DNA of 64,000 nucleotides, from NCBI GenBank assembly GCA_001765415.1, contig CP017245.1:1054001-1118000 (forward strand). The letters are read 5' to 3'. Position 1 is the stretch's first letter; the number at the start of each line of letters is the position of its first letter. Source of the stretch: Candidatus Melainabacteria bacterium MEL.A1 (lineage in GTDB: Bacteria; Cyanobacteriota; Vampirovibrionia; Gastranaerophilales; Gastranaerophilaceae). The notes beneath the pieces were generated by a model that had not been told where the DNA came from, made no database searches, and saw nothing but the letters and a program-made list of their open reading frames with translations. A program made the translations under genes and the position numbers. Of the stretch, positions 16,007 through 24,632 are shown piece by piece.

Positions 16007-17260
16007 CTATTTTACTTCTTTAATAATTAGAGAAGCATTCTGTCCGCCAAATCCGAATGAATTTGATAATGCGGCATGAATATCAGCTTTTCTTGCTTTG
16101 TGTGGAACGTAATCCAAATTTGCAACATGTTCATCTTGATTATCAAGGTTGATAGTTGGAGGAACAATGTGTTCGTTAATAGCTTTAACGCAAGCAATAC
16201 ATTCAACTGCACCAGTTGCACCCAACAAGTGACCGTGCATTGATTTTGTTGAACTTACAAGAAGATTTTTATTATCTTCTTTGTTTCCAAATACATGTTC
16301 AATAGCCTTAGATTCAGCTACATCGCCCAAACCGGTACTTGTACCGTGAGCATTGATATATTGAACATCAGTTGGTTCCATACCTGCATCCTCTAATGCA
16401 AATTGCATTGCATGGATTGCGCCTTGACCTTCCGGATCTGGAGCTACAACATCATAAGCATCACCTGTTTGACCATAGCCAACAACTTCTGCATAAATTT
16501 TAGCACCACGCTTTTTAGCATGTTCGTATTCTTCAAGAATAAGAACACCTGCACCTTCAGACATTACGAAACCATCTCTTTCAACATCCCAAGGACGAGA
16601 AGCTTTTGTAGGTTCATCGTTACGTTTAGAAAGTGTTCTGGCACTAGAAAAAGCGCCAATACCGACATCACAAATAGTAGCTTCACAACCACCGGCAACC
16701 ATAATATCAGCATCACCATATTGGATTGATCTGAACGCATCTCCAACTGTGTGAGTACCTGTTGCACAAGCAGAAACAACTACTTTATTAATACCCTTAA
16801 AACCGTGACGCATTGAAATACGACCTGACGCCATGTTTACAATCATCATAGGAATTGTAAATGGTGAACATTTATTCGGTCCTTTTTCAAGGATTCTAAC
16901 ATGGTTTTCTTCAAAAGTCCTAAAACCACCGGCAGCAGAGCTAACCATAACGCCGATTTTATAAGGGTCAACATCTTTTACTTCGTCCAATTTAGCATCT
17001 TTGATAGCTTCATCAGCCGCAATAACAGCAAACTGAATATATCTATCCATTTTTTTAGCTTCTTTTGGATCAATATATTCTTCAGGGTGGAAGTTTTTCA
17101 CTTCACCAGAAATTTTTACAACGTGCTTACTAATATCAATAAGCTCAGAAGTACTTATTCCGCTTTTTCCTTCAACAAGACTATTCCAAAAATTGTCAAC
17201 GCCGACACCAAACGGTGTAACCGCACCAAGTCCTGTGATAACTACTCTTCTTTTTGTCAT
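16007..17260 (-). CDS. fabF: Beta-ketoacyl-ACP synthase II
   Basis: The 417-residue thiolase-fold enzyme condenses malonyl-ACP with a growing acyl-ACP. Catalytic Cys is in VVSACATGTH (near 166), and the two His are in NAHGTSTGLGD and KSMHGHLLGATGAVE, with a final NSFGFGGQNASLI, all intact. Length matches E. coli FabF. AAGGT precedes the ATG. It follows acpP at 147 bases; a hairpin lies between them. Last gene of the fatty-acid cluster, closed by its own terminator. Confidence 0.97.
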   Translation of the reverse strand: MTKRRVVITGLGAVTPFGVGVDNFWNSLVEGKSGISTSELIDISKHVVKISGEVKNFHPEEYIDPKEAKKMDRYIQFAVIAADEAIKDAKLDEVKDVDPYKIGVMVSSAAGGFRTFEENHVRILEKGPNKCSPFTIPMMIVNMASGRISMRHGFKGINKVVVSACATGTHTVGDAFRSIQYGDADIMVAGGCEATICDVGIGAFSSARTLSKRNDEPTKASRPWDVERDGFVMSEGAGVLILEEYEHAKKRGAKIYAEVVGYGQTGDAYDVVAPDPEGQGAIHAMQFALEDAGMEPTDVQYINAHGTSTGLGDVAESKAIEHVFGNKEDNKNLLVSSTKSMHGHLLGATGAVECIACVKAINEHIVPPTINLDNQDEHVANLDYVPHKARKADIHAALSNSFGFGGQNASLIIKEVK

Positions 17261-17292
17261 CTCTTTACCTTTTTAACTATCTTTTAAATATA

Positions 17293-17328
17293 CGAGGGAG
17301 AAAATTCAATATTAAACTTTCACCCTCG
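17293..17328 (-). promoter_or_regulatory. Intercistronic hairpin between acpP and fabF
   Basis: CGAGGGAGAAA (17293-17303) pairs with TTTCACCCTCG (17318-17328), 10 of 11 positions, loop of 14 bases. No long T-run follows on the minus strand, so it may be a weak attenuator or a processing/stability element that keeps acpP mRNA more abundant than fabF mRNA. Confidence 0.5.
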
Positions 17329-17407
17329 CAACTTTATAAACAAACCGAGTTTCAGCAACGAGTTTAAGAGAGGCAACTCCATGCCGACCCTCGATTAAGC
17401 TTGAAGC

Positions 17408-17641
17408 CTATTTGCTGTGAGCATCAATGTAAGTAACAGCATCTTGAACTGTTTGAATTTTTTCAGCTTCTTCATCAGGAATTTCGCAACCGAATTCTTC
17501 TTCGAAAGCCATAACCAATTCAACTGTATCCAAAGAATCAGCACCTAAATCAGCTGTAAAGCTTGCTTCAGGAGTAACCAATGCTTCATCAACACTCAAT
17601 TGATCTACTACTACTTTTTTTACTTTTTCAAATGTACTCAT
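17408..17641 (-). CDS. acpP: Acyl carrier protein
   Basis: A 77-residue acidic protein with the phosphopantetheine attachment serine S36 in [20 protein letters not shown]. It carries growing acyl chains in fatty-acid synthesis. The start at 17641 (MSTFEKV) is chosen because GAGGAAA lies ten bases before it; a further ATG five codons upstream overlaps that ribosome site. It has its own strong promoter at 17693-17721, so it can be expressed above the upstream fab genes. Confidence 0.97.
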   Translation of the reverse strand: MSTFEKVKKVVVDQLSVDEALVTPEASFTADLGADSLDTVELVMAFEEEFGCEIPDEEAEKIQTVQDAVTYIDAHSK

Positions 17642-17692
17642 TTCTAATTTCCTCATAATTTATTTGTATTACTATACTATTTGTTCTCTTAC

Positions 17693-17721
17693 ATTATACT
17701 TAACGCAAGATTTTTTTGCAA
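17693..17721 (-). promoter_or_regulatory. Strong promoter of acpP-fabF
   Basis: On the minus strand TTGCAA (17721-17716), 17 bases and TATAAT (17698-17693), about 52 bases before the acpP start. Confidence 0.75.
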
Positions 17722-17765
17722 GAAATTTACAATCTGGTGTCCATATTGTTAAAAATCTTAACTTT

Positions 17766-17868
17766 TTAAGTAAGTGAGTAGTGAATAGTTCTTTTAGTTC
17801 GCTACGCTCAAAATATATTCAGACAAATATTTTTGAAACGAACCACTCACCCCTCACCATTCACTAAA
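17766..17868. repeat. Imperfect inverted heptamer repeat after fabG
   Basis: TAAGTGAGTAGTGAATAGTTC on the left and GAACCACTCACCCCTCACCATTCACT on the right are imperfectly complementary and belong to the TCACT-type repeat family. The right arm reaches the fabG stop codon. Confidence 0.5.
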
Positions 17869-18595
17869 TAATCAACGCTCCGGCAACTTCAATTGCTTGA
17901 CCTGAAACGTAATCTGCATCAAGAGCTAAATATTTAACAGTCTTAGCAATATCTTCAGGAGTTCCAAGACGTTTCATCGGAATAGCTTTCAAGTATTCGT
18001 CAATATTTGGAAGATTTGCAGTCATAGCGGTTTGGATAAATCCAGGACAAACTGCATTAACTCTGATGTTTCTTGAACCAAATTCTTTAGCAAGAGTTTT
18101 AGTCAAACCGATTAAGCCAGCTTTGGAAGCTGAATAGTTAGCTTGTCCAGGGTTTCCGTGAAGCCCTACAACACTTGACATGTTGATGATAGAACCTTGA
18201 CGAGCTTTCATCATATATTTAATAACTGCATGGGTAACGCAATAAGCACTTGTTAAGTTAATTTTAATAACTCTTTCCCATTGTTCCATATCCATTCTGA
18301 TAAACAAGCCATCTTTTGTAATACCAGCATTGTTCAACAATACGTCAATTTTGCCGTGTTCAGCAATCATTTTGTCAACGTTTTCTTGAACTGCTTCAGG
18401 ATTTGAAACATCAAATTGGTAGAAATAAGCATTTGCGCCACAAGCTTTGATTTCGTCTAAAGCCGGTTGAGCTTTTTCAGCATCACAAATGTCGTTAATA
18501 ATAATGTCGCAACCTGCTTTTGCAAGTTCCAAAGCACAAGCCAACCCGATACCACGAGAACCGCCTGTTACCAAAGCAATTTTTCTTTCTGTCAT
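17864..18595 (-). CDS. fabG: 3-oxoacyl-ACP reductase
   Basis: A 243-residue short-chain dehydrogenase reducing beta-ketoacyl-ACP with NADPH. TGGSRGIG (about 10-17) binds the cofactor; NNAGI, the catalytic Ser in MSSVVG, YSASK (Tyr and Lys) and VNAVCPGFI are all intact. The C-terminus reads EVAGALII instead of the more common VNGGM-type end. AAGGAG precedes the ATG. It has its own extended -10 promoter (TGCTACAAT, 18658-18666), so the pilin gene inserted upstream need not be polar on it. Confidence 0.95.
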   Translation of the reverse strand: MTERKIALVTGGSRGIGLACALELAKAGCDIIINDICDAEKAQPALDEIKACGANAYFYQFDVSNPEAVQENVDKMIAEHGKIDVLLNNAGITKDGLFIRMDMEQWERVIKINLTSAYCVTHAVIKYMMKARQGSIINMSSVVGLHGNPGQANYSASKAGLIGLTKTLAKEFGSRNIRVNAVCPGFIQTAMTANLPNIDEYLKAIPMKRLGTPEDIAKTVKYLALDADYVSGQAIEVAGALII

Positions 18596-18657
18596 TAATT
18601 TTCTCCTTATTTATTAATAAAATAAAATAAAAACGAATTATCTTATCCCTCAAGTTG

Positions 18658-18666
18658 ATTGTAGCA
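18658..18666 (-). promoter_or_regulatory. Extended -10 promoter of fabG
   Basis: TGC-TACAAT on the minus strand, about 62 bases before fabG; a weak -35 (TGTCAA) lies 17 bases upstream. Confidence 0.5.
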
Positions 18667-18736
18667 TAAATATGCGAGCTTTGACAGTTTATTAACAAAT
18701 TTGAAGATGAAGAGAATAGTTCTCATATTAAAATTT

Positions 18737-18765
18737 GGATGCAAAGATGTGTAAATGCAAAGTTC
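18737..18765 (+). repeat. Dispersed repeat R1, diverged copy
   Basis: GGATGCAAAGATG followed by TGCAAAGTTC, a degenerate copy of the GATGC...CAAAGTCTG element, between fabG and the pilin gene. Confidence 0.5.
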
Positions 18766-18841
18766 ATATCATAAAAATACTAAATTACCATATCTCTAAC
18801 AAAACAAGAGGGGGAAAAAATCTTCCCCCCACTAATAATAC

Positions 18842-19954
18842 CTATCTATCAAAAGTCATACTATCTGAATATTTTGTATATTGTAATTTATCTTTTTCGA
18901 AAATAGTTTTCAATGCCCCATAATCACCATCTACAAAACTTAATTTTTCAGGTAACACTAAAACTTGATGTACATCAGCTCCATATTGGTTTGGACCTTT
19001 CTTCTCTCCATTTACATCAAATACAACTGTTGCACATCTTGTATCCACCACAGATGTTGTTTCTCCTGTAAAAAAGCCTTTATCATCTCTTACATTAGTT
19101 ACATAAGTAAATGGTTCACAACTTGAACGCAATTCTCGAAAATAAATTAAGCTTCCATCTAATAACAATATTCTAGGAAAACCAATACCTTCTCGAGAAA
19201 TACTACCACTGCCGTTATTACGTGGAGAAGCGAGCTTTACCGAATAAGAACTTCCACATCCTTGCGCACCGGTCGTACAAACTTTAGCTCCATTATAATA
19301 TTTAGCAATATTTTCAATTTTTTGCAATGATGTTTCAGTAGTACTAAAAATACCGGAGTAATCCACAATATCCTCATCCGCCTTCATTCTATTTAATGTA
19401 TTTAAAAAACCTGAATAGCTCTTTTTAGCTTGTACTACTATTACTTTTTCTTGATAACTCGCAACCAAACTAGGTAAAGTCATCGCCGCAACTACTCCGA
19501 TAATGCCGAGTGTGATTAATACCTCCGCAAGGGTGAAAGCAGCAGATTTAAGTGAAAAGTGAGAAGTGAAACGTGAAAAGACCGTATCGTTAAAGTTATC
19601 ACCCTCTCTCTTTGTGAGAGGGTAGAATTTCTTAGTGAGTTTTAACGAACTTAGAAATTCGGGAGAGGGTTCAAAATTTATCAATTCATGACTTAACCCT
19701 CTCTCGTGGTTGTAACTCACTTCGTTCAAACAACCACTCTCTCCCCCAAGGGAGAGTATGTTTTTATTTCCGTAACAGACTTTGCCTCTTTGCATCCACG
19801 CATCTAGGCATCTCAACCAATCTCTACACCAATTTATGAAGTAGTAACCAACATTGACACAGAGGGCTACGTGCATAGCGCTAAATTCCTTGATATGAGA
19901 TGGTTTTAGGCTATTGCCCCCCCCCCCGATGAGCTTGTTTCCTTTGATTTTCAT
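18842..19954 (-). CDS. Type IV pilin-like protein with long repeat-derived leader and G11 tract
   Basis: The pilin core starts near residue 136 with AAFTLAEVLITLGIIGVVAAM, preceded by the same FTSHFSLK peptide as the pilin at 4529. The mature part (about 235 residues) has several Cys and ends in a Lys/Asp-rich tail. GAGAGG eight bases before ATG at 19954 supports this far start, giving a leader of about 135 residues made of translated repeats. Codons 9-13 contain 11 consecutive G (19917-19927), so gain or loss of one G would shift the frame and silence expression from this start. It sits between fabD and fabG, where no pilin is expected. Initiation nearer the core cannot be excluded. Confidence 0.75.
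   Translation of the reverse strand: MKIKGNKLIGGGGNSLKPSHIKEFSAMHVALCVNVGYYFINWCRDWLRCLDAWMQRGKVCYGNKNILSLGGESGCLNEVSYNHERGLSHELINFEPSPEFLSSLKLTKKFYPLTKREGDNFNDTVFSRFTSHFSLKSAAFTLAEVLITLGIIGVVAAMTLPSLVASYQEKVIVVQAKKSYSGFLNTLNRMKADEDIVDYSGIFSTTETSLQKIENIAKYYNGAKVCTTGAQGCGSSYSVKLASPRNNGSGSISREGIGFPRILLLDGSLIYFRELRSSCEPFTYVTNVRDDKGFFTGETTSVVDTRCATVVFDVNGEKKGPNQYGADVHQVLVLPEKLSFVDGDYGALKTIFEKDKLQYTKYSDSMTFDR
19549..19591 (-). repeat. Dispersed heptamer repeat R2 in the second pilin leader
   Basis: On the minus strand this carries ACGGTCTTTTCACG and the TTTCACTTCTCACTTTTCACTT block, essentially identical to 5551-5585. It encodes FSRFTSHFSLK just before the pilin core. Confidence 0.8.
19601..19760. 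repeat. Cluster of CCCTCTC-type inverted repeats inside the pilin leader
   Basis: Three hairpin-forming pieces follow each other: ACCCTCTC/GAGAGGGT, GAATTTCT/AGAAATTC with flanking CTCTCCC, and CTCTCTC...GAGTTAC/GTAACTC around GTTTGAACGAAG. They are read in frame (for example NFEPSPEFLSSLKLTKKFYPLTKREGD) but look like intergenic repeats that became part of the leader. Confidence 0.6.
19772..19811 (-). repeat. Dispersed repeat R1 in the second pilin leader
   Basis: The minus strand reads GATGCCTAGATGCGTGGATG followed by CAAAGAGGCAAAGTCTGTTAC, matching 4564-4603 and encoding CLDAWMQRGKVCY. Confidence 0.75.
19917..19927 (-). repeat. Homopolymer of 11 G in the pilin coding strand
   Basis: Eleven consecutive C on the plus strand (G on the coding strand), spanning codons 10-13 of the pilin-like gene. 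In AT-rich DNA such a run is very unlikely by chance and is typical of slipped-strand phase-variation tracts. Confidence 0.9.
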
Positions 19955-20085
19955 ACTAAAATCCTCTCTTTCTTCCTATGAACATTTCTATTTTAACAAA
20001 TTTTTGAAGATTTTTCAAGTATAGCATTAAGGAGAGGGTAATAATTCCTCTCCTTAATATTCTTGTTAATAATAAATTATTTAGC

Positions 20086-21048
20086 TTATACCAACGCTAA
20101 TTCTTCTTTCAAAGCTGCGATTGTTGTTTCCAAACTAGCTTTGTCAAATACGTTGAACATTTTAGCCTCTGGAGCAATTTTTCTGTTCAAACCTGCAAGA
20201 ACTTTCCCAGGTCCGATTTCTACAAAAATTTCAACTCCATCATTTGCCATTTGTTGAATTGTTTGTGTCCAATGTACTGATGAACAAATTTGTTTTGGCA
20301 TTTTTTCTCTAAAATCAGCACTTTCTGTAGTTGCTTTAGCATCAACGTTTGTAACTACAGGAATTTGAGCATTATTCAATTCCAAATCAGAAACAAATCC
20401 TACAAATTCTTTGCTTGCATTTTCCATAAATTTAGAGTGAAAAGCTCCTGATACAGGAAGTGGAACAACACGTCTTGCGCCTTTAGCCAACAAAATTTCA
20501 CCAGCTTTTGCAACTGCATCATTATCACCGGTGATTACAACTTGAGCAGGTGAATTGTAGTTTGCAACATCAACATAACCAACACTTGATGCCTCTTTCA
20601 ATGCTTCTTCTAAAGCACCCTCAGGAGCATTTAAAATTGCAGACATCGCACCGGAACCACCTGATTGTTTTGCAGACTCACTCATCAAGTCAGCTCTTTT
20701 TTGAATAGCTTTAAAAGTTGTTTCTAAAGACATAACGCCAGCTTCGTACATAGCACAATACTCACCTAAAGAGTGACCTGCAACAAAGTCCGGTTTGATA
20801 TCTAATTGAGATTTCAAAGCTTCTAAAGCCGCAATTGACATTGTAACAATACAAGGTTGTGTGTTAACGGTTTGTTTCAAAGCATCTTCAGGGCCTTCAA
20901 AACAAAGAGTTGTTACACTTTTACCCAAGACTTTGTCAGCAGTGTCAAAAACATTTTTTGAACTTTCAAAATTTTCATATAAATCTTTTCCCATACCTAC
21001 AGCTTGAGAGCCTTGACCGGGAAATAAAAAAGCAATTTTTTTTGTCAT
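20086..21048 (-). CDS. fabD: Malonyl-CoA:ACP transacylase
   Basis: A 320-residue enzyme moving malonyl from CoA to ACP. LFPGQGSQAVGMG opens the protein, the nucleophile is S93 in GHSLGE, and PVSGAFHSKFM provides the catalytic His; VEIGPGKVL closes the fold. The start at 21048 follows AGAGAGGG; an open frame back to 21120 has no family similarity. Between fabH and fabD lies an unknown gene, and between fabD and fabG a pilin gene, so the usual fabH-fabD-fabG order is kept but interrupted twice. Confidence 0.95.
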   Translation of the reverse strand: MTKKIAFLFPGQGSQAVGMGKDLYENFESSKNVFDTADKVLGKSVTTLCFEGPEDALKQTVNTQPCIVTMSIAALEALKSQLDIKPDFVAGHSLGEYCAMYEAGVMSLETTFKAIQKRADLMSESAKQSGGSGAMSAILNAPEGALEEALKEASSVGYVDVANYNSPAQVVITGDNDAVAKAGEILLAKGARRVVPLPVSGAFHSKFMENASKEFVGFVSDLELNNAQIPVVTNVDAKATTESADFREKMPKQICSSVHWTQTIQQMANDGVEIFVEIGPGKVLAGLNRKIAPEAKMFNVFDKASLETTIAALKEELALV

Positions 21049-21138
21049 AATAATATCCCTCTCTAAAAAATACCTATACAAGATTATACAATAAATACCA
21101 TAAAAGTAAATATCATACACAATTTATGCAAAATCATC

Positions 21139-21957
21139 CTAAAAAGGCATGTTCAAACCTGATGGCGCATATAAACCATCTCCATTCAACTTACGCATTT
21201 CTTTCAAGGACATATTTTCCATTTTTTCATATGTTTTGAAATTAATATTTTCCGGTAACGGCAAGCCTTTTTTGTTATAACGCATTGTAGAATTTCCTCT
21301 TACATACATCCCCATTTGGTAAAAATCTCCTGCAGGTTCAACTTCACCTAAATAAGCATGACTTTTTTCTGTGATACTATTATTATATTGCGATTTTCTA
21401 CAACCTAAAGGTAAATCTCTTAATCTGTATTTCATACCATCAATTAATTCTGATGCAAATTTTCTTATCGTAACACCATTCACAATATCTTTTACATAAG
21501 ATTTTGCCGCCGCAGATTTTGAATACCCAAAAGGAACATAACTAAAAACATTTTGTCCGTTTAAAACACTCTTTGTCACATGTTTCATATTGTGTAAATG
21601 CTCTAACGGATTTACACCACTTCCGTAATCAATCCTTCTAGGTTTATATTCAACTTCACGCATACCTAAAAGTTTGCCCTCTTTATCATAAACCCTATCA
21701 GCTGTATATTTAAAGCCATAAGTATCTGCCAATTCACCTTTTTCATTTTTCAAATTAACGATACGATTTTCAGTCTTAGTTAAAACTTTTTTATTTCCAA
21801 CAATATTAGCTTCAAAAGATTTTACTCTGTCAATAAGCACTTTTCCATCTTTATCAAACAACTTTGTATATGTTTTTCCACCTTCAGTTTTGGTTGCAAC
21901 CCTCATGCCATTTGCTAAAGTTTTATAAATTTCTGACCCAATTGATGTTATTGCCAT
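21139..21957 (-). CDS. Unknown protein inserted in the fatty-acid cluster
   Basis: About 272 residues, no family recognised. It opens with a basic, polar region rich in short KDGK/KEGK turns (TKLFDKDGKVLIDRV, DRVYDKEGKLLGMREV) reminiscent of beta-hairpin repeats, then a mixed domain containing HNMKHVTKSVLNGQNVFSYVPFGYSKSAAA. No signal peptide or membrane helix. It follows the fabH terminator and precedes fabD by 90 bases on the same strand. No good Shine-Dalgarno is seen. A role in fatty-acid synthesis is not implied by the sequence. Confidence 0.6.
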   Translation of the reverse strand: MAITSIGSEIYKTLANGMRVATKTEGGKTYTKLFDKDGKVLIDRVKSFEANIVGNKKVLTKTENRIVNLKNEKGELADTYGFKYTADRVYDKEGKLLGMREVEYKPRRIDYGSGVNPLEHLHNMKHVTKSVLNGQNVFSYVPFGYSKSAAAKSYVKDIVNGVTIRKFASELIDGMKYRLRDLPLGCRKSQYNNSITEKSHAYLGEVEPAGDFYQMGMYVRGNSTMRYNKKGLPLPENINFKTYEKMENMSLKEMRKLNGDGLYAPSGLNMPF

Positions 21958-22061
21958 ATTAATACACACACTTTCTATTTCTACTACTTATAAAAGTAAA
22001 AAATAAAAAACTTTTTGACAAAAATTTAAAATTCTAACATTAATTTGAAATATTTCTTTAC

Positions 22062-22097
22062 AAAAAAAGAACATCTTAGAAATTCTCAGATGTTCTT
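22062..22097 (-). terminator. Terminator of fabH
   Basis: AAGAACATCT (22067-22076) and AGATGTTCTT (22088-22097) form a 10-bp stem; on the minus strand seven T follow. It lies 37 bases after fabH and separates the plsX-fabH part from the genes downstream. Confidence 0.85.
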
Positions 22098-22133
22098 AAA
22101 ATGAATTATAGTATTAATTAAAATATGAAAAAC

Positions 22134-23144
22134 TTAGCAAATACCTTCACGAAGTCTTACGATTGCGCCACCCCATGTCATACCGGCACCGAAACCACAA
22201 AGAATTGCAGTAGTACCAAGTTTAACTTTTCCTTTTTCTACGCTTTCTGCCAAAGCAATCGGAATAGACGCAGCGGAAGTATTTCCATAGTATTTGATAT
22301 TTGTAACAACTTTTTCATCAGGGTATCCAAGTCTTTCTTGAACAGCTTGAATAATTCTGATATTAGCCTGATGCGGAATTAAGTAATCAATATCGTCAGC
22401 TTTCATGCCTGATTTTTCAACAAGGTTTTCTACATAATGAGGCAAGATTTTTGCAACAAATGTATAAACGCCTCGACCATTCATTCTGATACCTTTTGGT
22501 TTTTCTTCATATTGTTCAACCAACGGACAATTTTTACCATCAAATGAAAGTTCAATCAAGTTTCCATAATTACCGTCTGCTTCGATATCAATTGAAATAA
22601 CGTCATCAACACCGTCTTCTGCTTGAGTAACAACCATAGCACCGGCACCATCACCAAACAAGATTGAAGTTCCTCTATCTGTCCAATCCACAAGTCTTGA
22701 ATTGTTATCAGTTGCAACAATCAAAATATTTTTATACATGCCTGATGCGATATAAGCTTTTGCAATACTCAAACCATAAATCAAACCTGAGCATGCTGCA
22801 GTAATATCAAACGCAGGAATAGGTTTTGTAATTCCCAATCTTGCTTGAATATGACAAGCAATTGCAGGATACAAATCAGGTGGTGCAGAAGATGCTGCCA
22901 AAATCAAATCAATATCTTCTGGGTTCATTTTAGCTTTTGCCAAAGCATTTTGTGCAGCTTCCAAACCTAAATCAATAGCGTTTTGTTCACCTGAAACAAC
23001 ACGTCTTTCCTTAATACCTGTACGTGTATAAATCCACTCATCAGATGTTTCATACAATTTTGTCAAATCATCATTTGTAATAACTGTTTCAGGCAAGCTA
23101 TAACCAACACCTGCTATTCTCAACGGAATTAATTTATCTGTCAT
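22134..23144 (-). CDS. fabH: Beta-ketoacyl-ACP synthase III
   Basis: A 336-residue enzyme that starts fatty-acid chains by condensing acetyl-CoA with malonyl-ACP. The catalytic triad is C118 (DITAACSGLIYG), His in IPHQANIRI and Asn in YYGNTSAASIP; FGDGAGAMVV is the usual central motif. GAGGAAT precedes the ATG, six bases after the plsX stop, so both genes are co-transcribed. Confidence 0.97.
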   Translation of the reverse strand: MTDKLIPLRIAGVGYSLPETVITNDDLTKLYETSDEWIYTRTGIKERRVVSGEQNAIDLGLEAAQNALAKAKMNPEDIDLILAASSAPPDLYPAIACHIQARLGITKPIPAFDITAACSGLIYGLSIAKAYIASGMYKNILIVATDNNSRLVDWTDRGTSILFGDGAGAMVVTQAEDGVDDVISIDIEADGNYGNLIELSFDGKNCPLVEQYEEKPKGIRMNGRGVYTFVAKILPHYVENLVEKSGMKADDIDYLIPHQANIRIIQAVQERLGYPDEKVVTNIKYYGNTSAASIPIALAESVEKGKVKLGTTAILCGFGAGMTWGGAIVRLREGIC

Positions 23145-23150
23145 TTGTTT

Positions 23151-24209
23151 TTATTCCTCATAAAACTTAGCTATTTTTTCGTTTACGCCTGTTTCAACAG
23201 CGTGTTTTGCAACCCTAACGGCGTTTTTAATTGCATACGCTTTACTTCTACCATGAGAAATTACCGTAATACCTTTAACACCTAAAAGTAATGCGCCGCC
23301 AAATTCTTCATAGTTAATTTTTGTGTAAATTCTTTTCATGAATGGTTTTGCAAGAAGTCCGATAATCTTACCTGCCAAATCCGCTTTAAATTCTTGTTTT
23401 AACATTCTGAATAACATTGAAGAAGTTCCCTCTGTAACCTTCAACGCTACATTGCCAACAAAACCATCACATACAACAACATCGCACACACTCAAGAAAA
23501 TTTCTTTACCTTCAATGTTACCAACAAAGTTAATCTTTTCTTGATGTTCTTCTAAAATCTTATAAGTAGCTTGAGCAAGTTCATTACCTTTACCTGCTTC
23601 TTCACCAATATTCAAAACACCAACTCTAGGATGTTCAATTCCCAAAACATTTTTAGAGAAAGTCGCACCCATAATAGCGAATTGATAAAGCATTTCCGGA
23701 GAACAATTACTATTTGCGCCACCATCAATTACAACAATAGGTTTCTTGATTGTAGGCAAAGTAACAGCAATAGCCGGTCTGTCAATTCCCGGAATTCTAC
23801 CTAATCCAAACAAACTTGATGCCATAGCCGCACCTGTAGAACCTGCTGCAACAACTGCATCTGAGCTACCTTGAGCAACTGCATCAACTGCTAAAACAAT
23901 AGATGACTTTTTCTTTTTACGAATAGCTTGCCCAGGAGCTTCGCCCATTTCAATAACTTCTGAGGCATGCGTAATCTTAATATCTAATTTTGACGTATCA
24001 ATTTTTATACGATATTTAGCAGGTCCACCTTTACCATAATCGGTCATAAAGCCTTCATGCGAAATCTTATCAAGCTCTTGTTCAATTCTATCTTGCTTAC
24101 CAACAAGCTCGATTGCAACACCGTATTCTTTAGCAGCCCAAACTGCACCTGCCACGATTTCGTGCGGAGCGTGGTCACCACCCATTGCGTCAATTGCTAT
24201 TCTTGTCAT
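23151..24209 (-). CDS. plsX: Phosphate acyltransferase
   Basis: A 352-residue enzyme making acyl-phosphate from acyl-ACP for phospholipid synthesis. IAIDAMGGDHAP at the N-terminus, AGSTGAAMASSL, VVIDGGANSNCSPEML, CDGFVGNVALKV and GGALLLGVKG are all typical. It lies in the conserved order yceD-rpmF-plsX-fabH. GAGAGGG precedes the ATG. Confidence 0.97.
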   Translation of the reverse strand: MTRIAIDAMGGDHAPHEIVAGAVWAAKEYGVAIELVGKQDRIEQELDKISHEGFMTDYGKGGPAKYRIKIDTSKLDIKITHASEVIEMGEAPGQAIRKKKKSSIVLAVDAVAQGSSDAVVAAGSTGAAMASSLFGLGRIPGIDRPAIAVTLPTIKKPIVVIDGGANSNCSPEMLYQFAIMGATFSKNVLGIEHPRVGVLNIGEEAGKGNELAQATYKILEEHQEKINFVGNIEGKEIFLSVCDVVVCDGFVGNVALKVTEGTSSMLFRMLKQEFKADLAGKIIGLLAKPFMKRIYTKINYEEFGGALLLGVKGITVISHGRSKAYAIKNAVRVAKHAVETGVNEKIAKFYEE

Positions 24210-24286
24210 CTTATCCCTCTCAAATCTAGTTTAACGGTTGAAAAGAGGAATGGTTGAAAGGCTGACCTCTCAACCATTCTCAAAAA

Positions 24287-24592
24287 CTATTTTTCTTCTG
24301 TTTCAGAAGTTTTTTCTTCAGCAGGAGCTTCTTCTGCTTTTACTTCTTCAACTTTTTCAGCCTTAGCTGCTTTTTTAGTTGATTTTTTTGCAGGTTTTTC
24401 TGCAACTTCTTCAACTCTATCTTTTAAGCTTACTGGTTTTCCTTTGTAAGTTCCGCAAGCTGTACATACTGTGTGAGTTAACACAGTTTCACCACAATTA
24501 GGGCATTTAGTAGTTTCTGGTTTTGTTGCTTTCCAGTTGCTTCTTCTGCTTCCTTGTGCTGAATGTCCTGTTCTTTTCTTAGGTACTGCCAT
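24287..24592 (-). CDS. rpmF: 50S ribosomal protein L32 with long acidic-basic tail
   Basis: Residues 1-55 are normal L32: MAVPKKRTGHSAQGSRRSNWKA, then a zinc knuckle of CPNC and a second pair around CTAC. After about residue 56 the chain continues for 45 residues of low-complexity Lys, Glu and Ala (AEKPAKKSTKKAAKAEKVEEV...). L32 is usually near 57 residues, so the tail nearly doubles it. The gene is in the standard yceD-rpmF-plsX context. Confidence 0.95.
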   Translation of the reverse strand: MAVPKKRTGHSAQGSRRSNWKATKPETTKCPNCGETVLTHTVCTACGTYKGKPVSLKDRVEEVAEKPAKKSTKKAAKAEKVEEVKAEEAPAEEKTSETEEK

Positions 24593-24632
24593 TTTTCTTT
24601 TTCCTTTTTATTTTCTTATACTACTTATATTT

